Origin: Opitutaceae bacterium
Lineage (GTDB): Bacteria > Verrucomicrobiota > Verrucomicrobiia > Opitutales > Opitutaceae
DNA: 64,000 bases
Assembly (NCBI GenBank): GCA_016711225.1
Contig: JADJTK010000029.1
Span: 1 to 64,000, forward strand
Direction of reading: 5' to 3'
The position numbers were made by a program, and so were the translations under genes. How positions within the stretch are numbered: the first letter of the stretch is position 1; every line of letters begins with the position of its first letter. The notes under the pieces are model-generated. The model ran no database searches. It was not told where the DNA came from and worked only from the letters and a program-made list of their open reading frames with translations. Shown here in pieces: positions 26,046 to 36,400 of the stretch.

Positions 26046-26785
26046 GAATCCTCATCGCAGACGATCACGCCGTGGTGCGCCAGGGCCTCAAACACATCCT
26101 GGCCGAGGCGTTCAAGCGTGCGTCGTTCGGCGAGGCGGCGGACTCCCGCCAAACCCTCGAACGCGTCGGGAAGGAGCCGTGGGACATCGTCATCCTCGAC
26201 CTGACCATGCCGGGACGCAGCGGGCTGGAGGTACTCAAGGAGATCAAACGCACCCATCCCACGCTACCGGTGCTCATCCTCAGCATGCATCCGGAGGATC
26301 AGTTCGCCGTGCGTCTGCTGAAGGCCGGCGCCTCCGGCTATATGACCAAGGAGAGTGCGGCGGACGAGCTCGTCGGGGCGGTACGCAAGGCGATCGCCGG
26401 CGGCCGCTATGTCAGTCCGGTCTTGGCGGAGAAACTGGCCACGCTGCTCGCCACCGATGTGTCGACGGCCCCGCATGAGATTCTTTCCGACCGCGAGTTC
26501 CTCATCCTGACCCTGATCGGCTCGGGCAAAACGGTGGGCGTGATCGCGCGGGAACTGGCCCTGAGTGTGAAGACGATCAGCACCTACCGTGGCCGGCTGC
26601 TGGAAAAGATGAGCATGTCCAACAATGCCCAGCTCATCCACTACGCGCTGCAGAACAATCTCGTGCAACACCACGCTCAGAATTCGGATACTCCGGTCTC
26701 CCCCGACCCGAAGAAGCCCCGCCTGCTCCGGGGCAGCCGATGGGCGGCCGCGCTGAGCAAACACCGCCACCTTTTCCGTCCTTGA
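26042..26785 (+). CDS. NarL/FixJ-family response regulator
   Basis: The protein has 247 residues. The receiver begins MRILIADDHAVVRQGL with the phospho-acceptor Asp in DIVILDLTMPGRSG and Lys in GYMTKESA. A LuxR-type helix-turn-helix follows (LSDREFLILTLIGSGKTVGVIARELALSVKTISTYRGRLLEKM in three pieces). A basic C-terminal tail of about 40 residues is unusual for the family. The start overlaps the kinase stop as ATGA (26042-26045), and only 7 bases separate its stop from the chain-length/export fusion gene. It is the likely output of the hybrid kinase, and its placement suggests control of polysaccharide synthesis, an inference from context. Confidence 0.93.
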   Translation: MRILIADDHAVVRQGLKHILAEAFKRASFGEAADSRQTLERVGKEPWDIVILDLTMPGRSGLEVLKEIKRTHPTLPVLILSMHPEDQFAVRLLKAGASGYMTKESAADELVGAVRKAIAGGRYVSPVLAEKLATLLATDVSTAPHEILSDREFLILTLIGSGKTVGVIARELALSVKTISTYRGRLLEKMSMSNNAQLIHYALQNNLVQHHAQNSDTPVSPDPKKPRLLRGSRWAAALSKHRHLFRP

Positions 26786-26792
26786 ACTCCCC

Positions 26793-29555
26793 ATGAACAC
26801 CACCGCCCTCGCCCCAATCCAGTCCGCCCCTTTCAACGGGTGGGCCGTCTACGATCTCCTGCTGCGCCACTGGCGCCGAGTGCTTTGCTGGACCATCGTG
26901 TTCGCCATCGCGGGCGGTTGGCTCGCACGCACGGTGTGGGGACGCTCGTTCACCTCCACCGCCCAGCTCATCCACTATGAACCGTCCACCGTCGACGACA
27001 CCTACCATCCCCGAGCGTTGGCGACGCCGAGCCTGGTGATGATGTTGCAGACCGCGGGGTTTCTCGAGGAGTTCGGCTCGCACCTGCAATCCCCCCTCAC
27101 CGCCAAAGAGCTGGCCCGGCGCCTGAAGATCACGCTCGATCAAAACAACGATGTGGCGACGGTCTCCGCGACCGGCGCCTCGGCGGAGGCGACCATCGAT
27201 CTGGTCGGCCGTTTCAGCGACGCGGCCATCGCCTATACGCAGGCGATGCAACGGCAGGAGGCCGCTGCGGCCGGCGCCGGTGTGGATCATCAACTCAGCT
27301 TGGTGGAGGACGAGATCGCGGCCGAGCGGGCGGCGATCCCCGCCGCCAGCCTCGCGACCGTCGCCGCGTACGCGGCCTTGCCCGACTACCCCGCACCAAA
27401 CGCCGGCAACGTCCAGCAGCGGATCCAAACCGCCCGTGACCGGTTGGACGATCTGCTGGTTCGCTACACCGAGGCCCATCCGCTGGTCCGCGAACAGCGT
27501 ACCCAGTTGACGGCGCTCGAAGACACGGAGCGCCGGTCCACCTCGGCCGCAGCCGACGAAGCGCCGGCCAGCCCGCGCCCCTCGACCTCACCCGCGGCAC
27601 CGTCCGCGTTCTACGGCCATGTCACGCCCGAAGAGGTCGCAATGGGTGAACGGTTCCGCAGCCTGGAGAGCAACCGCGCCGTTCTCATCGGCCGGCAACG
27701 GGCGATCCAGCCGTTCCGCGACAATCCTCCCGGCTACTTTCGGGTTTTACTGGCTGTCACCGCCAACCCGACACTTCAGCACAACCACCGGCTGGAAATG
27801 CTCCTATTCGCCTGCCTGGGTGCGATCCTCGGCCTGTTCGGCTCCACCGGCCAGATCCTCCTCGGGGAGTTCCTGGACAACCGGATCAAAACCCGCGCGG
27901 ACGTCCGGCGGGTCACGGGACTGCCACTCCTCGCCACACTGGGCGACTTGAAGCAACTGCAGCCCGTCGACCGGGATCGGTGGGGGTTCCGGACGTGGAC
28001 GGCGCTCCAGCACCGCCTCAACGTATCGCCAAACCACGGGATGATCTGTGGTATCACCTCCGCCCATCGCGGCGAAGGACGCTCGACCTGGATCGATCTC
28101 CTCGCCCGCGCCGCCGGCAGCTGCGGATTTCGGGTGCTGACCATCACCGCGCAACCGCCCGAAACCACCGCCGAGCTCTCCCGCCCCGACCGGCCCGACG
28201 CACTCCCGGCGCCGCTCACGGGACCGGCAGCCGCCACCTTGACGACGAATGTACTGACCACGCCAAACCAGATCGCCGAACGTCTTGCGGACGCCAACTC
28301 CCCGCCGCGCATCGACATCCCCCTGCCGGGCTGGGTCTGGAACCTGGAACGCCGGAAGCAATGGCACTCCGCGCTCGAGGCCTGGCGGGCGATCGAGCAC
28401 CTCGTGATCTTCGTCGAGCTCCCGCCGGCCTCCGTGGCCGAGTCGGTCCTGTTGGCCGAGAACATCCCGAACCTCCTGTGGCTGGTCGACAGCAACCGGT
28501 CCGACGCTACGGAGACCCAGAATGACCTGGAGACCCTGCGCCACGCCCGCTGCAATCTCGTCGCCGCCGTGCTCAACCGGGAGCCCGCCGCGCCGGCCCG
28601 TAGCCGTTTCAGCCGTTGGCTCGGGGCCACCGCGGTGCTGCTCTTCGCCGTACTCGCCGCTCCCCTGCCTGAGGCGCTGGGCGCCACCGAGGTCGCCCCC
28701 GAAATCTCGGGACCAGCGACCACCGCCACACCGGCCGCGTTTTCCGTCGTCGGTCCGGCGCCGCGCGCGGACTGGCAACGACGCCTCACGCTCGGACCGG
28801 GCGATGTGTTGAGCTTCCGCTTCTTCGGCGCACCGGAACTCTCCCGAGACGACGTACCCGTCGGTCCGGACGGGCGCATCTCCTATCTGGAGGCGGAGAA
28901 CATCGTCGCGACCGACCTGACCGTGGACGAGCTCCGCGCACGGCTGAACGACGAGCTCGGTCATTTCCGCCGCGCCCCGCAAGTCTTCATCACCCCGTTG
29001 TCCTACCAGAGCAAACGATACTATGTTCTGGGTACGGTCGTGCAGAAAGGCGTCTTCCCCCTCGACCGGCCGATCACCATCATCGAGGCGGTCGCCCGCG
29101 CCCGCGGCTTCGAGACCGGTGTATCCCGCGGCAATCTGGTCGAGACGACCGACTTCGCCCGCAGCTTCATCGGCCGGAATGGCCAACGCCTGCCGGTGGA
29201 CTTCGAAAAGCTTTTCCTGCGCGGCGATCTCACCCAGAACATCGCACTGGAGCCGGGCGACTATCTCAACTTCCCGGCCGCCGCTTCCGGAGCCATCTAT
29301 GTGCTCGGCGAAGTGCGCGCCCCGGGCGCGGTGCCCTACGAAGCCGACGCAAACGTCCTGTCCGCGATCGCGTCGCGAGGAGGCTTCACCGTCCGGGCCT
29401 GGCAAAAGCAGGTATTGGTCGTACGTGGATCACAGGAGCATCCCCGAGGCCTTCAAGATCGCCGCCAACGACGCGCTCACTGGCCGGGCCCCGAATTTCG
29501 CGCTCCTGCCCGGCGATCTGGTATTTGTGAATCACCGACCCTGGATCCGCGTTGA
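26793..29555 (+). CDS. Wzz-type chain-length determinant fused to pseudo-kinase and polysaccharide export (OPX) domains; frameshifted near 3' end
   Basis: As it stands, 920 residues. Order: first helix near 30-48 and a periplasmic Wzz/GumC-like region; second helix about 334-360; a P-loop-like domain around 420 reading TSAHRGEGRST, where the Walker lysine is replaced by Arg; then an internal signal-peptide-like helix near 609-633 (WLGATAVLLFAVLAAPLPEALGA). It is followed by a polysaccharide export domain (LGPGDVLSFRFFG, about 665) and SLBB repeats (from about 745 and 836). After the CCCC at 29442-29445 the frame goes wrong (RGLQDRRQRRAHWPG…). One base fewer restores EAFKIAANDALTGR… to a stop at 29661, overlapping the next start. 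It normally acts in the envelope to control and export polysaccharide chains. Confidence 0.85.
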   Translation: MNTTALAPIQSAPFNGWAVYDLLLRHWRRVLCWTIVFAIAGGWLARTVWGRSFTSTAQLIHYEPSTVDDTYHPRALATPSLVMMLQTAGFLEEFGSHLQSPLTAKELARRLKITLDQNNDVATVSATGASAEATIDLVGRFSDAAIAYTQAMQRQEAAAAGAGVDHQLSLVEDEIAAERAAIPAASLATVAAYAALPDYPAPNAGNVQQRIQTARDRLDDLLVRYTEAHPLVREQRTQLTALEDTERRSTSAAADEAPASPRPSTSPAAPSAFYGHVTPEEVAMGERFRSLESNRAVLIGRQRAIQPFRDNPPGYFRVLLAVTANPTLQHNHRLEMLLFACLGAILGLFGSTGQILLGEFLDNRIKTRADVRRVTGLPLLATLGDLKQLQPVDRDRWGFRTWTALQHRLNVSPNHGMICGITSAHRGEGRSTWIDLLARAAGSCGFRVLTITAQPPETTAELSRPDRPDALPAPLTGPAAATLTTNVLTTPNQIAERLADANSPPRIDIPLPGWVWNLERRKQWHSALEAWRAIEHLVIFVELPPASVAESVLLAENIPNLLWLVDSNRSDATETQNDLETLRHARCNLVAAVLNREPAAPARSRFSRWLGATAVLLFAVLAAPLPEALGATEVAPEISGPATTATPAAFSVVGPAPRADWQRRLTLGPGDVLSFRFFGAPELSRDDVPVGPDGRISYLEAENIVATDLTVDELRARLNDELGHFRRAPQVFITPLSYQSKRYYVLGTVVQKGVFPLDRPITIIEAVARARGFETGVSRGNLVETTDFARSFIGRNGQRLPVDFEKLFLRGDLTQNIALEPGDYLNFPAAASGAIYVLGEVRAPGAVPYEADANVLSAIASRGGFTVRAWQKQVLVVRGSQEHPRGLQDRRQRRAHWPGPEFRAPARRSGICESPTLDPR

Positions 29556-29661
29556 GGAGCTACTCGAACGGGCGACCTCGGCGTTCGTGGAAGCGGCGGT
29601 CGTCACGTGGACGGGCATTCATGTCGGATCAACCCACAGCACTCCCGTCCTCGTACCATGA
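29446..29661 (+). pseudogene. Out-of-frame C-terminal tail of the Wzz-OPX fusion
   Basis: In the +1 frame relative to the upstream gene, this stretch reads EAFKIAANDALTGRAPNF, then LLPGDLVFVNHRPWIRVEEL, and ends THSTPVLVP. The LxPGDxVFV block is the usual end of OPX proteins. Its stop (29659-29661) overlaps the ATG of the next gene as ATGA, exactly as at the other junctions of this operon. It is therefore the true end of the preceding gene, displaced by one extra base in the 29442-29445 C-run. Confidence 0.8.
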
Positions 29662-30773
29662 ACCCCCTTCGTCGAATCGCGCCGTCCCTGGCGCTCAGCC
29701 CGCTGCTGGTCTACCTGGCAGGGTGCGGTAGCTATACCCTGCCCGTCGCCCGGACGGGGGACCCCGCGGTTCCGGTTGCCGCGTTTGCGGAGGTCGCGCC
29801 CCAGTCATCGCTCGACCCGGCGCTGCTCCGGCCGGGCGAAAACGCCTTCCGCCTCGGTCCAGGCGACCAGCTCGACATCGAGGTCATGGGCGACCTCTCA
29901 ACCCGAGCCAGGGTCACCGTGGGCCCCGACGGCAAGATCTACTATTTCATGCTCCCCGGCCTCGACGTCGGGAACATGACGATGGCCGAAGTCCGGGGGC
30001 TTCTCGCCCGCGAGTTGACGAAATACATTCGGGAGACGCCTGTCGTATCCCTCACCTTGCGGGTGGTCGCGAGCCAACGCGTCTGGGTGCTGGGCCGTGT
30101 CAACAATCCCGGGATTTATACGCTAACCGGGCCCACCACCCTGCTCGATGCCGTGGCCCAGGCCGGCGGGCTCGCCTCCTCCGCTCCGTTCGCCTCCTTG
30201 GCCGCCAGCCTCGGAATCAATCCTCCGGCCGGCAATTCCTCCGAGGCCGCGGACCTGTCGCGCAGCTTCATTGTCCGCGAGGGCCGGATGCTGCCGGTCG
30301 ACTTCCAGCAACTGCTGCACGAAGGCGCACTGTCCCAGAACATCTACCTCCAACCGGATGACTTCATCTTTCTGCCCTCGGCTCGCGCCTCGCAAGTCCA
30401 CATCCTGGGTGCAGTGATGCAGCCGCACTCCGAGAAGATGCACGGTGCGCTGACGGTGGTTCAGGCCATCGCCCTGTCGGGTGGCACCGAACCCAAGGCT
30501 TGCCTCTCAAACGTGGCAATCCTGCGCGGTTCGCTCGCGCATCCACAGATTGCGGTGGTGGCCGTCGATGCGATCCTGCAGGGCCGGACGCCCGACGTGC
30601 GGCTCGAACCGGGCGACATTGTCTTCGTGCCCTATGCGCCCGAGCGCGTTCTCACCCGCTACGTGGATCTCATCCTCGACACCTTTGCTCGTACTGTCGG
30701 AGTCAATGCGGGCGCGCGCGCCATCTCGAGCGACGCCACCGCGGTCGGGATCGGCGTGAACGTTTCCCCTTAG
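29658..30773 (+). CDS. Wza-like polysaccharide export lipoprotein (OPX)
   Basis: A 371-residue lipoprotein. The signal peptide ends in the lipobox LAGC with the acylated Cys at residue 23. A polysaccharide export domain follows (FRLGPGDQLDIEVMGDL, VGPDGKIYYFMLPGLDVG), then SLBB-type repeats (VVASQRVWVLGRVNNPGIY and QVHILGAVMQPHSEKMHGAL). Near the end is LEPGDIVFVPYAPERVLTRYVDLILDT, an amphipathic helix like the one that forms the Wza outer-membrane pore. It probably forms the outer-membrane exit channel for the polymer made by the upstream glycosyltransferases. The start at 29658 overlaps the restored stop of the upstream gene. It is the last gene of the operon. Confidence 0.9.
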   Translation: MNPLRRIAPSLALSPLLVYLAGCGSYTLPVARTGDPAVPVAAFAEVAPQSSLDPALLRPGENAFRLGPGDQLDIEVMGDLSTRARVTVGPDGKIYYFMLPGLDVGNMTMAEVRGLLARELTKYIRETPVVSLTLRVVASQRVWVLGRVNNPGIYTLTGPTTLLDAVAQAGGLASSAPFASLAASLGINPPAGNSSEAADLSRSFIVREGRMLPVDFQQLLHEGALSQNIYLQPDDFIFLPSARASQVHILGAVMQPHSEKMHGALTVVQAIALSGGTEPKACLSNVAILRGSLAHPQIAVVAVDAILQGRTPDVRLEPGDIVFVPYAPERVLTRYVDLILDTFARTVGVNAGARAISSDATAVGIGVNVSP

Positions 30774-31373
30774 GAACCACGCCCGGCACTTGCCGTGTCG
30801 GCCCGCCAGCGCGCGGCCGACAGCGCCCCGATCCAGGTCGCCAGTTCGCGCAGGTGGTGGTGGCGTCGACCACCGAGCCCACGGGGTCGCTCTCCCGCCT
30901 GCGCGCTCCCGGGGGTCGGGTTCGGGCGCCCACCCGGGGGGCGCATTCCCTGGACACACGCCGAATCCGGCCTCACGTGACGAGAGGCACACTTCTGGAA
31001 CCGCCAGCCCCGAACAACGGGTCACCTCGCCAGCGGTGCGCACACCCTAAACACGTCACCATCGTTTCCTCGCCAAGGCACTCCCGTCCCGGCGATCCCT
31101 CGTGGCGGCGGCCTTCTACTCGCGACGGTAGCGGGCCACAAACGGCTCGGCCCGCGCATGGGCCACAATCAGCGCGACGACTCCGCTCCGCGGACGGCCC
31201 TTAACGTCGCGCCCGGCCGGCGTCGCGCCCTTGGCAGGCAAACGGCGATCACCCCGGGACCACACGAAGCCGGGCTCGGGCCCCAGAGGCTCCAGCGCGC
31301 TCGTCGACCCGACGCACGACAGCGGCGTGAGGCCCGGAATGGGCGGAGAGGCGCGTCGGGGTTCCTGCCCTCG
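30774..31373. other. 600-base gene-free gap between convergent operons
   Basis: No gene with good composition on either strand. A modest stem-loop (GTCGGCC at 30797-30803 with GGCCGAC at 30815-30821) just after the export operon may help end its transcript. I see nothing else. Confidence 0.5.
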
Positions 31374-33401
31374 TCACCTGATGCACAACTCCACGATATG
31401 CGCGGCGTGGTCGTCCCGCAGCGGAATGGTCTCCCCGGCGATCTCCTGACCGTCGACCATGAGCCGGTTTGCCGCGGCCCCGCCGGAGGCGGCTCGGCTA
31501 ATCGTGATGTGATAGACCGTCTCCCGATAACGGTAGTGGATCTTGTACGTACTCCAGGCCTGCGGCATCCGGGGCACCAACCGCAACCGGTCGCCCTCCA
31601 GGTTCGCCCCCAGCAGGGTTTCGACGAGCAGCCGATACATCCAACCGGCGGATCCGGTGTACCACGTCCAGCCGCCCCGCCCGATGTGCGGGGCCATCGC
31701 GTAGACATCCGCGGCCACGACGTACGGCTCCACCTTGTAGATCGCCGCCCGCTCCGGCGTGCCGCCGTGATGCACGGGGTTGAGCAGCGTGAACAACTCC
31801 CACGCGCGCTCGTGCTCGCCCAGCAGAGCGAAAGCCATCGCCGTCCAGATCGCGCCATGGGTGTACTGGCCGCCATTCTCGCGCACGCCAGGGATGTAAC
31901 CTTTGATGTAACCAGGATTCAGCGCCGATTGGTCGAAGGGCGGATCGAAGAGCTGGATCAAGCCGGCGTCGCGCCGAACCAGGCGCCGGGCGACGGCCTC
32001 CATCGCCTCGCGCGAGCGCGTCGCATCCCCAGCCCCGCTGATCACCGACCAGCTCTGCGGCAGGGAATCGATCTGGCACTCCGCATTGGACTGCGAGCCC
32101 AGGGGCTCGCCGTTGTCGAAGTAGGCGCGCCGATACCAGGCCCCATCCCAGCCCTCCCGCTCGATCGCCGCCTGCAGTTGCCGGGCCTGCTCGAGGCAAC
32201 GCCCGGCAAAAGCCAAGTCGCCGCGTGAGCGCGCCAGCGGGGCGAACTGGCTGAGCACATCGTGGAGGAAGAACGCCAGCCACACGCTCTCCCCGCGACC
32301 TTCACGCCCGACCAGGTTCATGCCGTCGTTCCAGTCCCCGCAGCCGATGAGCGGCAGGCCGTGCGCGCCAAAACGCAACCCGTGCTCGATAGCGCGCGTG
32401 CAATGCTGGTACAGCGTGGCCGACTCCTCCGCCCGATTGGGCAAATCGTAGTAGGCCTCCTCCTCCGGCTTGACCGGGCGGGACTCGAGGAAGCCGACCT
32501 TCTCATCGAGCACCCCCGTATCGGCGACGCACGCCACATAGCGGCACGTCGCATAGGGCAACCACAGGAAGTCGTCCGAGAAATGGGTGCGCACACCACG
32601 CCCCGCCGGCGGATGCCACCAGTGCTGGACATCGCCTTCGCGGAACTGGTGCGCGGCGGCGCGCAACAAGTGCGCGCGGGCCAACGCCGGTTCGGCATGA
32701 ACCAAGGCCATGGTATCCTGCAATTGATCGCGGAATCCATAGGCCCCGCCCGATTGGTAGAAACCTGTGCGGCCCCACACCCGGCAGCCGAGCGTCTGGT
32801 ACAGCAGCCAACCGTTGGCCATCACGTTCACCGCCGGATCGGGCGTATCGACGTTCACCGCCCCCAACGTGCGATTCCAGTACGCCCACACGCCCTCGAG
32901 CGCGCGCCGGCAGGCCTCGACTTGGCGGAAACGATGGATCAGGTCCTGAACCTCCGCCGCACTGCGCCCGACCCCAAAGCGGAAGGCGACCTCATGCTCC
33001 TGCCCCACTGCCAGATCGAAGGCGACCTGCACCGCCCCACAGGGATCCAAACCGGCTCCCGCCCGGCCGGACAGCCGCGCGCGGCGCAGCGCCGCAGGTC
33101 GCGCAAAGGTCCCGTTGCGCCCCAGAAACTCCTTGCGGTCGCCGGTGAGGGTGCGCGCCCGGTCATTGACGTCGATGAATGCGATACGCCCCGGAAACTC
33201 CGTGTTGTAGGGATTGGTCGCGAGCAGCGCCCCCGTCTTGAGATCCACCTCGGTCTGCACGTGCAAAAGGCTTTTGGGCCGCAGGTCGCCCAGCACCCAT
33301 TCCCAGTACCCGGTAACTGAAAACCGGCGCGGCTGGTCCGAGACGTTGCGCACTTCAGCACGGTGAACTTCACCGAGGCATCCATCGCCACATAGACCCA
33401 C
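31374..33401 (-). CDS. ndvB: Cyclic beta-1,2-glucan synthase, C-terminal (GH94 phosphorylase) part after frameshift
   Basis: The frame that continues the NdvB-like protein after the indel at about 33353 (the first 16 codons as listed lie before the indel and are not genuine). From VRNVSDQPRRFSVTGYWEWVLGD onward it is a GH94-type phosphorylase region. It contains ARAHLLRAAAHQFREGDVQHWW, RTHFSDDFLWLPYATCRYV, the catalytic-acid block GCGDWNDGMNLVG, and the C-terminal WTWYTGSAGWMYRLLVETLLG. In NdvB this domain trims or controls the length of the beta-1,2-glucan chain before cyclisation. Together with the 5' part it makes about 2880 residues, the family's normal size. No terminator was seen downstream. 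Confidence 0.85.
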   Translation of the reverse strand: MGLCGDGCLGEVHRAEVRNVSDQPRRFSVTGYWEWVLGDLRPKSLLHVQTEVDLKTGALLATNPYNTEFPGRIAFIDVNDRARTLTGDRKEFLGRNGTFARPAALRRARLSGRAGAGLDPCGAVQVAFDLAVGQEHEVAFRFGVGRSAAEVQDLIHRFRQVEACRRALEGVWAYWNRTLGAVNVDTPDPAVNVMANGWLLYQTLGCRVWGRTGFYQSGGAYGFRDQLQDTMALVHAEPALARAHLLRAAAHQFREGDVQHWWHPPAGRGVRTHFSDDFLWLPYATCRYVACVADTGVLDEKVGFLESRPVKPEEEAYYDLPNRAEESATLYQHCTRAIEHGLRFGAHGLPLIGCGDWNDGMNLVGREGRGESVWLAFFLHDVLSQFAPLARSRGDLAFAGRCLEQARQLQAAIEREGWDGAWYRRAYFDNGEPLGSQSNAECQIDSLPQSWSVISGAGDATRSREAMEAVARRLVRRDAGLIQLFDPPFDQSALNPGYIKGYIPGVRENGGQYTHGAIWTAMAFALLGEHERAWELFTLLNPVHHGGTPERAAIYKVEPYVVAADVYAMAPHIGRGGWTWYTGSAGWMYRLLVETLLGANLEGDRLRLVPRMPQAWSTYKIHYRYRETVYHITISRAASGGAAANRLMVDGQEIAGETIPLRDDHAAHIVELCIR

Positions 33402-36400
33402 AACTCGGAAGCGATGCCGTTCTCGGTGTGTTCAAATACCGTGTACCCAAATCCATGCCGCACGACGTAAGGCGTGGCGCCCGCGGCCGGCCGCGGCGTC
33501 GGCGACCAGAATTGTCCGGTTTCCTCGTCCCGAATATAGAACGCCTCGCCCGGGGTGTCCTCGACCGGGTCGTTGCTCCAGGGCGTGAGCCGGAACTCGT
33601 GGGCGTTCTCGGCCCAGGTGTAGGCGCTGCCGCTCTCGGAGACCACCGTACCAAACGAGGGATTGGCGAGCACATTCACCCACGGCGCCGGCGTCATGAG
33701 TCCCTCGCCCAGCGTAATGACATACTCATGTCCATCGCGGGTGAAGCCGCCGAAGCCGTTCGGAAAGATCAGTTCGCGCGGGGCCACCGGCGGGGAGTGG
33801 TCAACCCAGGGCGAACGCGACGGGATCAACGCCGGCACGGTGGGCTCCAACACACTCCTCCGTTCCAGTTGCTCCGCGAGCGTGCCCTTCTCGTCGTCGA
33901 GGACGATCCGCGCCACAGCCTGCAGAAGCACCCGATCCTCATTGGGGATCTGCTCGAGCCGGCGCACAAAGATGCCGCCCGGTTTGTCGAGCAGGTGCGC
34001 CTCGACCCCCGATGCGATCAGCCCGGTGATCTGGTCATGCAGCGATTGACGATACACGGAGACGTCCTCGTTCAGGATCACCAACTCCACCGTCAGCCCC
34101 TTCATGCGCCAGTAGGCGTGGGCTTGGACCAGTTGGCGGACAATCTCGATCTTCTCCGAGTCGCTGATGCGGAGGAGGACAATCGGCGCGTCCCCGGAGA
34201 TCCCGTAGCTCCACAATCCACTCTGCCCGCGCCGGTTGTTGCGCAACACTCCCGGACCGGCCCGGCGGGCGGGATCGGCGTAGACCAGCGCGCTGGCCAA
34301 CCGGCCGTAGAGCTGAGCGTCGCCCTCGCTGGCATTGAGATGGCGCAGGGTGACTTGGCTGTGGGTCCACGCCAGGTCGAAGGCGCGATCGACCATGCGG
34401 GCGCTCTGGTACTTTTCCACGTGGGCCAGCGCGAGCTCCCGGCTCTCCGTCGCGCCCAGCACCAGGGCGAGGACCACCACCTCATGGGCCGCCAACGTCA
34501 CCGTGCGCCGCAGCGCGACGATCGGGTCGAGCACCGGCCCGACGGTATTCGAAAGCGGGGTTTGCGCCCGCATCGCCGCCGGGCGAACCAGGGTGCCGCC
34601 GCGCCCGACAAAGCGGGCGCGGTCCGTCTCGCAGGAGACTTCACCCTGCTCGCCGCCCTGCCCCACCAACAGATGCAACAACCACGGCGGCTTCTCCTCG
34701 AGCGAACGCGCCCGACGGGTACACAGCAGCGCGGAGGTGCGCGGCACAAACTCCGTCTGCACGAACAGATTGCTGAACGCCGGATGCGCCGCATCCGCCG
34801 CGGGCAGCGCGAGCACCACCTCGGCATAGCTGGTCATTTCGATCGCGCGCACCGCCGAGGTGCGGTTGGTGATGGTGATACGCCGCAGCTCCACATCGTC
34901 CTCGGGGGACACACAGATCTCGGTATGGATCTCCAAACCGGCATGGCGCTGCTTGAACTCGGCGCGCGCCTGGGTGAAGACGGCCTCGTAGCCCTTGGTC
35001 GCACGCAGCGTAGGCTGGTGCGCGGCTGACCAGTACTCCCCGGTCTCCAGATCGCGCAGATAGATGAAGGTCCCCCAGCAGTCGCGCGTGGCGTCCTCGC
35101 GCCAGCGGGTGACCGCCAGATCGCGCCAGCGGCTGGAGCCACCGCCGGCACTGCTGACGAGCACATGATAGCGGCCGTTGGAGAGCAGATGCACCTCCGG
35201 CGCCGCCGGCGTGGGGTCGGTATAGACACGCATCACGCCTTCACTCTCGACGGTACGGATGCGGGCCGTTTCCAGCTCCAGATCCTCCGCAACGACGCTG
35301 GCCGCCGTGCGCGGCACCCGCTCCTGCAGCAGCAAGTCGGCGGCCTTGAGCATCGGACAGGCCATGAAACGCCGCGGCATGGGGTCGTCCCTCAGCAGGT
35401 TGACCAGGGACAACAGAGCCATCCCCTGGTGATGCACCATGAACGACCGTATCGTGGCGCTGGACTCCCCGGGCGGCAGACGCGACGCGGTGTAGTCCAC
35501 CGCCTCGTAGAAGCCATAGGCGCCCTCGTGGCCATCAGCCGCCAGCCGTTCCAGATTCTCGCAGGCTGCGCGCGGCGCCACCATCAAGGCCATCGCCGTG
35601 GCATACGGAGCGATCACCAGATCCTCGGCCAGCCCGCGTTTAAGCCCCAGCCCTGGCACCCCAAACGCGCGGTATTGGTAGTTCAGATGGACATCGGTCC
35701 GATGGTACCCCGATTCGGAGACGCCCCAGGGCACGCCGCGGAGCGCCCCGTAGGCGATCTGCTGCCGCACCACCGCCCGGCAGGTGTGGTCGAGCAGGGT
35801 TTGCTCGTAGTTGGGCATGACCAACAGAGGCATGAGGTACTCGAACATCGAACCGCTCCAGGAAACAAGGATCGGTTCGCCGCCCGAGGAGATGAGGAGC
35901 CGCCCCAGCGAAAACCAGTGGTCCTGGGGCACCTGCCCCAGCGCGATGGCCACGTAGCTGCACAACCGCGCCTCCGAGGCCAGCAAGTCGTAGAAGCTGG
36001 CATCGCAACGACGCTCCGCGACGTTGAAGCCGATCGAGAAGAGCTCCCGCGCCTCGTCGAACAACAGCGTGAAGTCCATTGCAGCGAGCTCGTCGCTGCG
36101 TCGGGCCAGGTCCTCCAGTTCGCGCAGGCGCTGGCGGGCGCGCTCTCCGGCCAACCGCAGAGCCCGGGAGAGCTCGGTCGGTCCGAGTCCCTCTTCGACC
36201 AGCGGACAAAGCGTGCGCTCCAGCTCCACCACTTGGCCGAGCGTGGGCGCCCGATCGAGCTGCGCGAGCTTGTCGCCGAGTTCTCCAGGCGTGGCGCCAG
36301 CGCGATCCGTCCCATGCAACCACGGTGCGAGAAACCGCAGGTCCTCCAGCTGGTCGTCGCAATTGCGCTGCAACGTCTGGGTCCAGCGCTGCAGCTCCTC

